DNA of 64,000 nucleotides, taken from positions 744,001 to 808,000 of the forward strand of contig NZ_MPVN01000001.1 of the NCBI RefSeq assembly GCF_001955535.1, in the 5' to 3' direction. Numbering within the stretch: the first letter of the stretch is position 1; each line of letters opens with the position of its first letter. The notes beneath the pieces were generated by a model. It saw nothing but the letters and a program-made list of their open reading frames with translations, was not told where the DNA came from and did not search any database. Shown piece after piece: positions 36,052 to 45,352 of this stretch. The translations under genes and the position numbers were made by a program. This DNA is from Paenibacillus sp. FSL H7-0326 (lineage in GTDB: Bacteria; Bacillota; Bacilli; Paenibacillales; Paenibacillaceae).

Positions 36052-36531
36052 TTATAAGTTCTGACCTAAAGCCTTCATTCGTTCTTCATATATTCTTCCC
36101 CGTGTTGGGCTCCGCCTTTGAGGAATGTTAGGCTTAATTGTCTGGGACCTTGCACGAACAGCTTCTTCCAGCTCATCGTCACAGATCACAATCGTGAAAT
36201 CCTGATAAGAGATCGGATGGCTGTCATAGTTCCGAAGCTTCTCCGCAAGACTGCGGCTTGTGTCGACCAGCAGCTCCAGCTCAATACCCAGGGTCTGCGC
36301 CGGATACTTCTCCAGAATCTCCACCGCGCTCTCAAGCATCATGTAGGCGCCGCGTATATTCTGATTACGGAAATGATACATGCCGACGGCGACTTGCAGC
36401 AAGCCTTTATAGACGGGCTCCTTGTTCTGTTCAAGCCACAGCTCCTCGAGCACTTCATGACATTCGAAATAATCCTGGTCCCGATTAAAATACACCAGAT
36501 AATCTAAATAGAGGGCCTCGTATTTAGACAT
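36052..36531 (-). CDS. DUF309 protein (YpuF-like)
   Basis: This helical protein of 159 aa has the DUF309 signature FNRDQDYFECHEVLEELWLEQ and LLQVAVGMYHFRNQN. No function is assigned to the family. Its start lies 8 bases inside the end of relQ on the same strand, so it is translated with it. The C-terminus is basic (RRSPTRGRIYEERMK). Confidence 0.85.
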   Translation of the reverse strand: MSKYEALYLDYLVYFNRDQDYFECHEVLEELWLEQNKEPVYKGLLQVAVGMYHFRNQNIRGAYMMLESAVEILEKYPAQTLGIELELLVDTSRSLAEKLRNYDSHPISYQDFTIVICDDELEEAVRARSQTIKPNIPQRRSPTRGRIYEERMKALGQNL

Positions 36532-37336
36532 CGCCGTTGTCGCTGCCTTTTCTAGCCTTGTTCAGCAGCTCCTTCACTTCATCAGACAATTGCTTGATGG
36601 CTTCCATATCATGCTGCTGCCAATATTCGTTGAATTTGGCCTGAGCGTCAATAGCTTCATCAATAAGGTGATAGAAATAAAGCTGGTGTATGATGGCAAG
36701 CGTTTTGGTAATGATGTTGGACTCATCTTCGAATGTTTTCTGTGCATCAAGAATTTCAAGCCGGATGGCTGACATCTCATTATCCAGAATAAAGGCGGCT
36801 TCCGCTGTTTTCTTCAATCTGCCTCTTACATCCTCGGGCAAGGAGTCCCTAAATTTGTAATTTAAGGAGTGCTCAATCGTCGCCCAAAAATTCATCGCCA
36901 GTGTCCGAATCTGAATCTCGGCCAATACATGCTTCTGACCTAGCGCTGTCTGCACTGGATACTCCACAATCATATGGAAGCTGCGATAGCCGCTCTCTTT
37001 GAAATTGGTGATATAATCCTTCTCATACAACACCTTCAGATCTTTGCGTTCCCGGATATACTCGGCAACTCTTCGGATATCTTCAACGAATTGGCACATA
37101 ATCCGAATGCCTGCAATATCCTCAATGCCGGTTTCGATCTGGTTCATAGGTACATCGAGACGTTTGGCTTTATCGAGTATGCTCGATATTTTCTTGACTC
37201 TTCCCGTCACAAATTCTATAGGGGCATATTCTTCACGTTTTTTGAGCTCTGCCCGCATCGTCTTAAATTTAACTTTAAGTTCTTCTACGGCCTGTTCGTA
37301 AGGAAGCAAAAATGTCCCCCAATCTCTACCGTCCAT
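36524..37336 (-). CDS. relQ: Small alarmone synthetase RelQ (YjbM/SAS1)
   Basis: This small enzyme makes (p)ppGpp from ATP and GDP or GTP without a hydrolase domain. The sequence follows YjbM closely: DWGTFLLPYEQAVEELKVKFK, APIEFVTGRVKKISSIL, DIAGIRIMCQF, KESGYRSFHMIVEYP, and the core EIQIRTLAMNFWATIEHSLNYK. At 270 aa it has a C-terminal extension of about 60 residues compared with YjbM (about 211). The start at 37336 has AGGAGG 7 bases upstream. It is 49 bases downstream of pyrD, linking the alarmone to nucleotide synthesis. Confidence 0.9.
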   Translation of the reverse strand: MDGRDWGTFLLPYEQAVEELKVKFKTMRAELKKREEYAPIEFVTGRVKKISSILDKAKRLDVPMNQIETGIEDIAGIRIMCQFVEDIRRVAEYIRERKDLKVLYEKDYITNFKESGYRSFHMIVEYPVQTALGQKHVLAEIQIRTLAMNFWATIEHSLNYKFRDSLPEDVRGRLKKTAEAAFILDNEMSAIRLEILDAQKTFEDESNIITKTLAIIHQLYFYHLIDEAIDAQAKFNEYWQQHDMEAIKQLSDEVKELLNKARKGSDNGDV

Positions 37337-37385
37337 AAGTATGCCTCCTGTCTTTTGCTTCAAACCTTCTTATATCCCCGCATCT

Positions 37386-38489
37386 TTATCTGTGCAGAGC
37401 GCCGACGGCTTCCGATATATGACGATATCCGTCTCTCTGCAGCAGTTCACGTAATCCGGAATGAAGCTTTTGATTAATTTCGGGACCTTCATAAATTAAT
37501 GCCGTATAAATTTCAACCAGACTGGCTCCCGCCTTGATCTTCTCATAAGCATCCTCACTCGTGAAGATTCCTCCGGACCCAATGATGGGCAGGCTTCCCC
37601 CCGTCTGACGATAGACGCGGCTAATTATCTCAGTAGACCGCTCACGCAAGGGCTTGCCGCTGAGTCCACCCGTTTCCTTGGCATTCGCATGAGTTAAGCC
37701 GTCACGGCTAATGGTCGTATTGGTAGCTATGATGCCCGAAACACCACTGTTTGAAATCGTATCAACCATATATTCTAGTTCAGCTTCTGTCACATCTGGC
37801 GCAATCTTGACCAGCACCGATTTGGAACGCCCATAGGCACGCGACTGCTGCTCCATTTCGTCCATTACCGCGGATAATAACTCCGTCAGCTCACTTCCAT
37901 GCTGCAGGCTTCTTAAATCCGGCGTATTCGGAGAACTGATGTTTACGACAAAAAAGTCTGCGTACGGATACAAAATCTGGATGCATTTGCGATAGTCTCC
38001 TGGAGCATCCTCATTAGAGGTAGCTTTATTTTTACCAATGTTGATGGCAACCGGAATGGAAACATCTTTAAGCTTAGATAAGATTCCCGCCATCGCTTCC
38101 GCTCCATGATTGTTGAAGCCCATACGGTTCACAAGTGCTTCATCCGGCGGGAGTCTAAACAGCCTTGGCTGTTCGTTCCCCGGCTGCGCCTTTGGTGTTA
38201 CCGTTCCCACTTCCATGAATCCAAATCCGATGGAAGAAAACCCAGGCACCGCTTCCCCATTTTTGTCGAGTCCAGCTGCAAGCCCTACCGGTGAAGGGAA
38301 GTGTAATCCGAACAAATCGGTCGCAAGATCCGGTGTTTCCTTAACACCGTACATGATCTTGAGAAGGCTGGTGCCTCCGGGAAATGAGCCTGCTTGATTC
38401 ATTCCACCTATTACAAGATGGTGTGCTTTTTCCGGATCCATTTTGAAGAATAGAGGTTTACCAATATTACGATACAGCAAATGACCCAC
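37386..38489 (-). CDS. pyrD: Dihydroorotate dehydrogenase, class 2 (quinone)
   Basis: This membrane-associated FMN enzyme oxidises dihydroorotate to orotate with quinone as acceptor. The N-terminal helical extension (LLYRNIGKPLFFKMDPEKAHHL) and the catalytic serine in VNISSPNTPDLRSLQ mark class 2, unlike the NAD-linked PyrDB/PyrK enzyme usual in Bacillus pyr operons. FMN-binding blocks such as LVKIAPDVTEAEL, IATNTT and IGSGGI are present. It appears to start at a GTG (38489) with a weak GGA site. It is not in a pyr operon; relQ and a DUF309 gene follow. Confidence 0.9.
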   Translation of the reverse strand: MGHLLYRNIGKPLFFKMDPEKAHHLVIGGMNQAGSFPGGTSLLKIMYGVKETPDLATDLFGLHFPSPVGLAAGLDKNGEAVPGFSSIGFGFMEVGTVTPKAQPGNEQPRLFRLPPDEALVNRMGFNNHGAEAMAGILSKLKDVSIPVAINIGKNKATSNEDAPGDYRKCIQILYPYADFFVVNISSPNTPDLRSLQHGSELTELLSAVMDEMEQQSRAYGRSKSVLVKIAPDVTEAELEYMVDTISNSGVSGIIATNTTISRDGLTHANAKETGGLSGKPLRERSTEIISRVYRQTGGSLPIIGSGGIFTSEDAYEKIKAGASLVEIYTALIYEGPEINQKLHSGLRELLQRDGYRHISEAVGALHR

Positions 38490-38789
38490 TCCGTTTACAT
38501 ATTCTTATGGATAAACTGCGCTCTCGAAAAAGGAAACATTCACTAAATGTATCAATGAAATGAATGCATGTTAAGTCCTGTTCGTTTACGTGCAGTATTC
38601 CTTCTAAATTTCAGTTTAGCTGTTTTCGTTCTAAAAGAAAAGGGAGAAGGACCCAAGGGAATAACGCAGCTTTGAAAATACTCAGTAAATTGACTACAAT
38701 GAAGTATACCATCCATTTTAAACGTAGAAACTTATGTATTTAAACGTCTGTTAACATTTTTCCAATACGAGAAAGGAGATTCCCCTTAC
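38490..38789. other. Intergenic region before the 48-aa membrane protein
   Basis: AT-rich with no gene. It must hold the divergent promoters of pyrD and the small membrane protein, but no confident pair of hexamers was found. Confidence 0.5.
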
Positions 38790-38936
38790 ATGGCAACCAA
38801 ACGTCAGAAGCCCTCATTACAGCAGAAAAAAGAAGAAGTGAACCGCAAGGCTGTTTTATGGACCGCACTCAGTGTATTGCTGCTCATCATTCTCATTGTT
38901 GCACTCGTTATTATCGGAGAAATGACAACCTCTTAA
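38790..38936 (+). CDS. Small single-pass membrane protein, 48 aa
   Basis: This short gene starts at ATG 38790 with AAAGGAGA 10 bases upstream. The peptide has a basic soluble N-terminus (MATKRQKPSLQQKKEEVNRK) and one hydrophobic helix (about residues 23-43). No family is recognised. Its TAA stop overlaps the stop codon of the convergent L,D-transpeptidase gene within the palindrome TTAA (38933-38936). It is divergent from pyrD. Confidence 0.65.
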   Translation: MATKRQKPSLQQKKEEVNRKAVLWTALSVLLLIILIVALVIIGEMTTS

Positions 38937-40405
38937 TTGAGCCAGTGATATATTTTGTCCGGATTCGTCTGTCCGGGGACAAGCTCTGGCTGAAATCGGT
39001 CCCCGGCCTGTTCCGGAGCGATGATTTGTGTTGGAGTGTTGGCGCTGTCTTTAATCGTAACCTGAGTACCTGGCGGTACAAGCGCAAACAATTCTTCTAC
39101 ATCCTCTTGATGCATGCGTATACAGCCCAAGGATTCATCAAGCCCGATACTTCCCGGATCGTTCGTGCCATGAATCGCATAATCCGTATCTGACAACTGC
39201 ATGCCTCTTGTACCGAATTCACCGTCTGAACGTCCATTCGGATTCACTACCTTGTCTGATATAACAAAATCTCCCTCGGGAGTTTTATTGCCTCCTAGGC
39301 CAACTTCATAATTTCGTAATACGATGCTTCCGCTCAGCAGCGTCAATCGATGGGTCTCCTTATTTACAATGATAGAAAGAGCTTCCTTCATATAAGGTTC
39401 ACCGCCATAGGTATCCTCAAAGCTGGGCAGTAACGGCCCGTCTTCGCTGGACCTCTCTCCGATGGTAGGATCAGACTCAGAATCCCTGTAGTCTCCTGCA
39501 AGAGATTGGATATAACCCAGCATCTCCGGATACAGCTCCCGCATAGGAGAATTTACACCGCCAATGTGATTATTCGGAAAAGGCTTCATTAACTGCTCGA
39601 TACGCTCCGGATACACACCATTTAACTGTTTGTATGCTGTTATTGCACTCCGTAGAGCGATCGCCTGCTCTTCTTTTTGTCCCCACTCTATGGCACTTGC
39701 AGACAGACCCTTAAGATCATCAGGCGTGCATTTACACCACTCGGGCAGCAAGGATTGACTCGTCACTTCACCCTCCCCGTTACTACGGAATTGATACATC
39801 AGAGGTTTTGCAGGCGAAGTGCCCCATAAGAGAAATTCATTCTCCTGCTCCAGACCAAGCGTTATAATTGTTGCATCCGTATGTCGCAGCTGATTCATCA
39901 TTCTGCCTGCAGCTTCATCCGTAATCTCGTCGTTGATCAGGGGAATTCCCGTAAACACAGGTGGTTCTGGACCTGCCTCAACTGCTTCAGATTCATGTGC
40001 TGCACCCTGCTCATCGGTGTAATCTATACTTTCAAGTCCTTGTTCAGGTGATGATTCATCTGCAGGCTCTGTAACAACGTCAATATTCATGGCATCAGGT
40101 GCCATCGCTGAAGGAACAATGCCAAGCAACAACAGCCATAACATTATAGCCGCAGATCTGCGCTTGAACTGTTGTTTTTTTCGCTGCTGTTCCAACTGCA
40201 TGAGCTTATGCTGATATTCGATCCACACCTGGGCAGGGGCTTTGCTGTGCTCAAAAGCTTCATATACTCCTCCTGAACGTTCAAAGCAATAGTTAGCCTT
40301 CGCTGTCTGACCGGATCGTTCATAATCCTTCCCCAGCAGATACCAGGCCATTTGATTATCCGGATGCTTCTGAACGTAGGATTTCAGATCGTGCGGCATG
40401 CGCAT
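38933..40405 (-). CDS. Membrane-anchored L,D-transpeptidase (YkuD domain)
   Basis: This is a cell-wall enzyme whose C-terminal YkuD domain (about residues 345-465) has the catalytic block YAIHGTNDPGSIGLDESLGCIRM with His and Cys nucleophile. It links or edits peptidoglycan stem peptides. The cytoplasmic N-terminus has a TPR-like repeat (MAWYLLGKDYERSGQTAKANYCFERSG), then one membrane helix (about 85-105) and a 240-residue spacer outside. No LysM domain is seen. The start has GGGGAG 7 bases upstream. A role in spore or vegetative wall cross-linking is inferred. Confidence 0.85.
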   Translation of the reverse strand: MRMPHDLKSYVQKHPDNQMAWYLLGKDYERSGQTAKANYCFERSGGVYEAFEHSKAPAQVWIEYQHKLMQLEQQRKKQQFKRRSAAIMLWLLLLGIVPSAMAPDAMNIDVVTEPADESSPEQGLESIDYTDEQGAAHESEAVEAGPEPPVFTGIPLINDEITDEAAGRMMNQLRHTDATIITLGLEQENEFLLWGTSPAKPLMYQFRSNGEGEVTSQSLLPEWCKCTPDDLKGLSASAIEWGQKEEQAIALRSAITAYKQLNGVYPERIEQLMKPFPNNHIGGVNSPMRELYPEMLGYIQSLAGDYRDSESDPTIGERSSEDGPLLPSFEDTYGGEPYMKEALSIIVNKETHRLTLLSGSIVLRNYEVGLGGNKTPEGDFVISDKVVNPNGRSDGEFGTRGMQLSDTDYAIHGTNDPGSIGLDESLGCIRMHQEDVEELFALVPPGTQVTIKDSANTPTQIIAPEQAGDRFQPELVPGQTNPDKIYHWLN

Positions 40406-40452
40406 GTCTTATCTCCCCTTGATATAGGTTATGAATGATATATCGGATAAAA

Positions 40453-40484
40453 CAAAAAAAACCTGATACCGCATCGGTATCAGG
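40453..40484 (-). terminator. Terminator of ferredoxin gene
   Basis: CCTGATACCG (40462-40471) pairs with CGGTATCAGG (40475-40484) around a 3-base loop, followed by eight T in the minus direction. Confidence 0.9.
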
Positions 40485-40504
40485 CCTTAAATGAAGGACG
40501 TATA

Positions 40505-40768
<264 letters not shown>

Positions 40769-40869
40769 TTAACACCAAACAGTAGGTTCAACTATGCTAA
40801 CAATCATATTAATACAAAGTGAAAACAAATACAAATCATTTTGGGTTATTATACCTCTTATAATCCACC

Positions 40870-42150
40870 CTATTCTGGTCTCGGGAGATTGTCTTTTTGC
40901 AAGGAAGTTCCACGTTCCTTATAGTTTCTGATCAGCACCGAAGGGTCATTACCTAACATGCCCGCAGTTAATACTGCATTCTCTCCGAACTTGTTCCGAA
41001 GCTCGTCCATAACATGGGTTAAGGACTCTCGCTTGAATTGCTGCTCATAGTCGAACAGATCCAATTGCACGGCGGATTCACTCTTTGGAATTAAACTGTG
41101 AAGTGTAATCCCGAGCAGTCGAAGCGGCTTGCCTGCTCCAAATTGGCGATAGAACAGAGAAGTTGCTTCTTTATATATATCCTGCTCATGATCGGTCGGG
41201 GTATGCAGCATTTGAGAGCGGGTCATTGTCTTCATATCAGGGGTGCGGATCGTAATTTGAATTCCCTCTGCCATCATGCCATGCCTGCGAAGTCTTCGGG
41301 TCACCTGATCACTTATATTGAGCAGCACACGATTAATATCTGCTTCGTTCGAGATATCCTCAGGAAGTGTTGTCGTATGGCCAATGGATTTATTTGGCTC
41401 TCGCACCGGACTCACTTCAGAATCACTAATCCCATGAGCTGCCTGTTTCATCCACGTTCCGAGCACTCCAAAGTAATCCCTCAGCAAGCCCTCTTCCGCG
41501 TTTGCGAGTTCTCCAATCGTATGGATGTTGATCTTGCGCAGCTTCTCTTCTGTTTTGCGGCCAATACCGAATAACTCACCACATGGTCGATGCCACAGCT
41601 TCTTCTGGACATCCCGCAGCCGCAGCACCGTAATTCCATTTGGTTTTTTCATATCTGAAGCCATCTTGGCAAGCAATTTGTTCGGAGCAATTCCGATGGA
41701 ACATGGGATACCCAGCTCCTCGTTAATCCTATTTTTAATCGTCTCTGCAATCTCCATCGGCGTTCCAAATTGCTTGGAACCGGTAATATCAAGATAACAT
41801 TCATCAATGGAAGTCGCCTCTAGCTGGGGGGTATATTCATAAGCAATGCTCATGAAGGCTTTAGAGTATTTTCGATACAAATTAAAATCAGGTTTAATGA
41901 TCATGAGCTCAGGGCACTGACGTAGTCCTTGGTTGACCACCATACCCGTGCTGATTCCACGTCCTCTTGCCTCGTATGAACATGTGACTATTACCCCCTT
42001 GCGCTGTTCACTGCTTCCTGCGACAGCCGTTGGTTTACCTGCATAAATATTCGGTTCTTCTGCGGCATGGACCGAGCAATAAAAAGCATTCATATCCACG
42101 TGTAAAATAACGCGTCCATTGGCAGGATAATAATCGTTAACGTTGTTCAC
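40870..42150 (-). CDS. dinB: Y-family DNA polymerase IV
   Basis: This translesion polymerase of 426 aa has catalytic Asp and Glu residues in ILHVDMNAFYCSVHAAE and ATSIDECYLDITG, a helix-hairpin-helix segment near GELFGIGRKTEEKLRKINIHTIGEL, and a C-terminal beta-clamp-binding motif QLDLF. The size and N-terminus resemble YqjH of B. subtilis. It starts at GTG 42150 with GAGGG 8 bases upstream. No LexA box was seen upstream. Confidence 0.9.
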   Translation of the reverse strand: MNNVNDYYPANGRVILHVDMNAFYCSVHAAEEPNIYAGKPTAVAGSSEQRKGVIVTCSYEARGRGISTGMVVNQGLRQCPELMIIKPDFNLYRKYSKAFMSIAYEYTPQLEATSIDECYLDITGSKQFGTPMEIAETIKNRINEELGIPCSIGIAPNKLLAKMASDMKKPNGITVLRLRDVQKKLWHRPCGELFGIGRKTEEKLRKINIHTIGELANAEEGLLRDYFGVLGTWMKQAAHGISDSEVSPVREPNKSIGHTTTLPEDISNEADINRVLLNISDQVTRRLRRHGMMAEGIQITIRTPDMKTMTRSQMLHTPTDHEQDIYKEATSLFYRQFGAGKPLRLLGITLHSLIPKSESAVQLDLFDYEQQFKRESLTHVMDELRNKFGENAVLTAGMLGNDPSVLIRNYKERGTSLQKDNLPRPE

Positions 42151-42251
42151 ATCACATACCCTCTGTCTATTTAATCAAATTTCCTGCTCACTTTAGAATA
42201 ATAAAACTTAAATTCATTCTATATAATAATACAACGATGCTTCAATCTATT

Positions 42252-42333
42252 GAATCAATTTCATAAATCATAATAATCTTTTTGATCTATATACTCTTGA
42301 TTGAAGCAGCCAAAGGTATTATGAAATTGATTC
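42252..42333 (-). mobile_element. MITE-like element, copy 2 (82 bp)
   Basis: This is the inverted-orientation relative of the element at 20789-20859. The same 15-bp terminal inverted repeats are perfect and TATT flanks both ends (42248-42251 and 42334-42337) as a target duplication. Read on the minus strand, the first 37 and last 22 bases equal copy 1; the centre is 23 bases here and 12 there. It sits between dinB and the cimA promoter and disrupts no gene. Confidence 0.8.
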
Positions 42334-42369
42334 TATTATTTTATAATTATAAATTATCAAATTTCCATC

Positions 42370-42397
42370 TTACATTCCAGGTGAGAACTGCTATAAT
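42370..42397 (+). promoter_or_regulatory. Sigma-A promoter of cimA
   Basis: TTACAT (42370-42375) and a perfect TATAAT (42392-42397) with a 16-base spacer lie about 45 bases before the cimA start. No T-box leader is present. Confidence 0.6.
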
Positions 42398-42442
42398 AAA
42401 TTATTAAAAACGGTTTTAGTGGACTTCCAAAGGGGGATCAAC

Positions 42443-44059
42443 ATGTCTAAGAACATCTCAATCTTCGATACGACACTTCGTGACGGTACACAAGGGGAGG
42501 GAATTAGTCTATCGGTTGATGATAAGCTGAACATTGCCAAGAAGCTCGATTATCTGGGCGTTGAGTACATTGAAGGCGGAATTCCGGGAAGCAATTCGAA
42601 AGATATTGAATTTTTTAAGCGTGTTCAACAATTGGGTTTAACCTCGAAGATCGTTGCTTTTGGCAGTACTCGCCGGAAGGGCGGAAATGCCGAGACCGAT
42701 GCTAACCTGAACCGAATTATTGAATCCGGTGCGGATGCAGCTACACTGGTCGGCAAGTCATGGGATTTTCATGTTCATACGGCACTGCAGACGACTTTGG
42801 AAGAGAATCTGGACATGATTTATGATTCGATTCATTATTTGAAACGAAACGGTTTAGAAGTCATTTTTGACGCCGAGCATTTTTTTGATGGTTACAAGAA
42901 TAACCCCGAGTATACGCTCTCTGTAATGACAAGAGCCTACGAAGCGGGTGCGGATTGGCTCGTAATGTGCGATACAAATGGAGGAACGATGCCTCATGAA
43001 ATTCAGGAAATCGTAAGAGCCGTTGTATCTCATCTTCCCGAAGCGAACTTTGGCATTCACACGCATAATGATTGCGAGTTAGCCGTTGCCAATACACTAG
43101 CCGCCATCTCTGCCGGGGCAAGACATGTTCAGGGAACGATAAATGGTTACGGCGAACGCTGTGGTAATGCCAATTTATGCTCTGTAATTCCGAACCTGCA
43201 GCTTAAATTAGGTTATCATTGTATTGAGGAAGACAAGCTGGCACAGCTAACCAATGTCTCGCGTTATGTCAGTGAGATCGCCAATGTCAATATGCCGGTG
43301 AATCAGCCTTATGTTGGCAGTGCAGCTTTTGCGCACAAAGGAGGCATACACGTATCAGCCATTTTACGTGATTCTCGTACTTATGAGCACATTGCCCCAG
43401 AGCAGGTCGGGAACAAGCAGCGGATTCTTGTATCTGAACTGGCCGGTCAGAGTAATATTATATCCAAGGCCCAGGAGCTGGGCATTGAATTAGATCCCAC
43501 CAGCTCCCACTCCCGCCAAGTGATTGACAGAATTAAGGATATGGAGCATCAGGGCTATCAATTTGAAGGGGCAGATGGATCTCTTGAGCTTCTAATCCGG
43601 GAGGCCAATGGAGAAGTCAAGGAACTGTTCACCTTCGAATCCTTCAAAATGCTTGTTGAGAAAACGGCAGGAAAGCCCGTCGTATCTGAAGCTTTTGTTA
43701 AATTAAGCGTCGGCGGTCGAAGTCACTATACAGCAGCGGAAGGCAACGGGCCGGTAAATGCGCTGGATAACGCGCTTCGCAAAGCTCTTGTGACATACTA
43801 TCCTTCTCTGCAGGAAATGCATTTGTCCGACTACAAGGTTCGGGTGCTTGATGATAAGGATACGACGGCAGCCAAAGTAAGAGTTCTCATTGAATCAAAG
43901 AACTTCAGCGACGGCTGGAATACAATTGGGGTATCGGAGAATGTCATTGAAGCGAGCTGGGAAGCACTCGTTGACAGCTTTAGATATGCGCTCCTGGACG
44001 AAGTACCCTCAGAGATTATAGAACCGGATACCTTGGCTCAAGGAATGGTCAATCATTAA
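42443..44059 (+). CDS. cimA: Citramalate synthase
   Basis: This enzyme condenses pyruvate with acetyl-CoA to (R)-citramalate, a threonine-independent route to 2-oxobutyrate and isoleucine. It is 538 aa, with the DRE-TIM-metallolyase start ISIFDTTLRDGTQGEG, the HxH metal motif GIHTHNDCELAVANTLAA, NGYGERCGN, and a C-terminal LeuA-type regulatory domain. The long form with VEYIEGGIPGSNSKD groups with CimA rather than LeuA. The start ATG has AAGGGGG 7 bases upstream. It stands alone with its own promoter and terminator, away from an ilv-leu operon. Confidence 0.88.
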   Translation: MSKNISIFDTTLRDGTQGEGISLSVDDKLNIAKKLDYLGVEYIEGGIPGSNSKDIEFFKRVQQLGLTSKIVAFGSTRRKGGNAETDANLNRIIESGADAATLVGKSWDFHVHTALQTTLEENLDMIYDSIHYLKRNGLEVIFDAEHFFDGYKNNPEYTLSVMTRAYEAGADWLVMCDTNGGTMPHEIQEIVRAVVSHLPEANFGIHTHNDCELAVANTLAAISAGARHVQGTINGYGERCGNANLCSVIPNLQLKLGYHCIEEDKLAQLTNVSRYVSEIANVNMPVNQPYVGSAAFAHKGGIHVSAILRDSRTYEHIAPEQVGNKQRILVSELAGQSNIISKAQELGIELDPTSSHSRQVIDRIKDMEHQGYQFEGADGSLELLIREANGEVKELFTFESFKMLVEKTAGKPVVSEAFVKLSVGGRSHYTAAEGNGPVNALDNALRKALVTYYPSLQEMHLSDYKVRVLDDKDTTAAKVRVLIESKNFSDGWNTIGVSENVIEASWEALVDSFRYALLDEVPSEIIEPDTLAQGMVNH

Positions 44060-44068
44060 GCATGATAG

Positions 44069-44105
44069 AAAAGAGGCTGCTGAGATGGTCAGCAGCCTCT
44101 TTCTG
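44069..44105 (+). terminator. Terminator of cimA
   Basis: AAAGAGGCTGCTGA (44070-44083) pairs perfectly with its complement at 44089-44102 and ends in a T run. It may also stop the convergent ResA-like gene. Confidence 0.9.
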
Positions 44106-44121
44106 TTCATGGTCTATAGGG

Positions 44122-44682
44122 TTACTTCAGTAAATCCTTGATTTTATTTTCAAGCTCTTCTTCGGACAGGATGCCGAGAATGACCTCCTGAATGACTCCA
44201 TTTTCATCAATCAATACATTGGTAGGAAACGCCATTCCCTTGTACAAATCATAAATTGCGCCGTCTTTATCCATCAGTATTGGAAAATTAACATGAAAGG
44301 TATCTACAAACTCAGCTGCATCCTTTTCGGTGTCATATTTAGTAACATTAATCCCGTAAATATCAAGCTCATCTTTGTATGTTTCAGATAGATGATTCAG
44401 TGTAGGCGCCTCCATTTTGCAAGGCTCACACCATGAGGCCCAGAAGTTCAGCATCACAGGTTTTTCACGCTTCCCGCCAACTTTATATGTGCCTTCTTCC
44501 ATTCCATTTAATTGAAAAGAGGGCGCAAGCATCCCGGCTTTTGCTCCTACTTCTGTCGGCACAGGCTCTTCTGATTGAAAAACAGATTGAAGCTGAATCA
44601 GGCTGCTCCCTCCGCCGGCTTGCCATATTGCAATGCCAACGAGCAGCAATACTCCGATGATAATATATAGGTTACGTTTCAT
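44122..44682 (-). CDS. ResA-like membrane-anchored thiol-disulfide oxidoreductase
   Basis: This exported thioredoxin-like reductase of 186 aa has one N-terminal membrane helix. The domain shows PSFQLNGM, the active site FWASWCEPCKMEAP (CEPC, as in ResA/StoA), and the cis-Pro segment GMAFPTNVLIDENG. ResA-type proteins reduce disulfides in apocytochrome c, StoA in spore cortex formation; the sequence does not separate them. The start at 44682 has AAGGG 8 bases upstream; an upstream ATG at 44700 overlaps that site. Confidence 0.85.
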   Translation of the reverse strand: MKRNLYIIIGVLLLVGIAIWQAGGGSSLIQLQSVFQSEEPVPTEVGAKAGMLAPSFQLNGMEEGTYKVGGKREKPVMLNFWASWCEPCKMEAPTLNHLSETYKDELDIYGINVTKYDTEKDAAEFVDTFHVNFPILMDKDGAIYDLYKGMAFPTNVLIDENGVIQEVILGILSEEELENKIKDLLK

Positions 44683-44853
44683 TTGTCCGTCCCTTTTCAT
44701 TGATTATAAAGTCATGAATCCATCTCATCATACCCTGAGCTGCTTCATTTAAGGGTATATTAAGCAAAATGGTTGTTGTTCATTTTTTATCATTCTACCC
44801 TTTTTTTGAAGATTGTATCAATCCAACTGACAAAAGAAGGATGGAGGTGAAAT

Positions 44854-44878
44854 AAAAAAAGCTCCTGCTCAGGAGCCT
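44854..44878 (-). terminator. Minus-strand terminator-like hairpin before the JAMM gene
   Basis: GCTCCTG (44861-44867) pairs with CAGGAGC (44870-44876) and is followed in the minus direction by seven T. No minus-strand gene ends here; the nearest is the exonuclease, which ends at 45338 on the far side of the JAMM gene. Confidence 0.65.
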
Positions 44879-44926
44879 TATCAGAAAAAAATGATATCAT
44901 GATAGCGAATCATTAGGAGAGTATAG

Positions 44927-45352
44927 ATGATTATTACACAAGAAGTATTTACGGCTCTGGAAAGGCATCTCTTTGAAAAGCACCCTTATGAAGCTTGCGG
45001 CATACTTCTCGGCCATATGGATCAGCATCATGTCATTCGCCTGCTTCAATATATCCCAATACCGAACACCGCACCTAACCCATTACACCATTTCGAGCTG
45101 GATCCAGGCATCTGGGTGAAACACGTGCTTGGCACAGCCAATATGATAGGCATATTTCACAGCCATCCTAATTCGTCACCTTATCCTTCGCCTGAGGATT
45201 TGGAATCACTTCAGCAGTATGGCACCTTGCTCAAGGCATACCTCATAGGCTCACTAACTTACGATAAGAAACAAATGGAGCTCAAGGGATACACGATCCA
45301 AAAAAATGGAGAGCAGCTGACTCTTAACGAATCTTCACTAAGCATGACTTAA
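44927..45352 (+). CDS. M67-family JAMM metallopeptidase
   Basis: This small zinc isopeptidase-like protein of 141 aa has the JAMM core: catalytic Glu in HPYEACGILLGHMD, and HSHPNSSPYPSPED with HxH and the distal Asp. Stand-alone Mec/JAMM proteins usually release C-terminal residues from ubiquitin-like sulfur carriers or act on peptides. No sulfur-carrier gene is near. The start has AGGAGA 7 bases upstream. Its end overlaps the convergent exonuclease gene by 15 bases. Confidence 0.85.
   Translation: MIITQEVFTALERHLFEKHPYEACGILLGHMDQHHVIRLLQYIPIPNTAPNPLHHFELDPGIWVKHVLGTANMIGIFHSHPNSSPYPSPEDLESLQQYGTLLKAYLIGSLTYDKKQMELKGYTIQKNGEQLTLNESSLSMT

Noticed and set aside
42151..42442. Possible T-box leader before cimA
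   Set aside because: No T-box core or specifier hairpin; the region holds the mobile element and a simple promoter.
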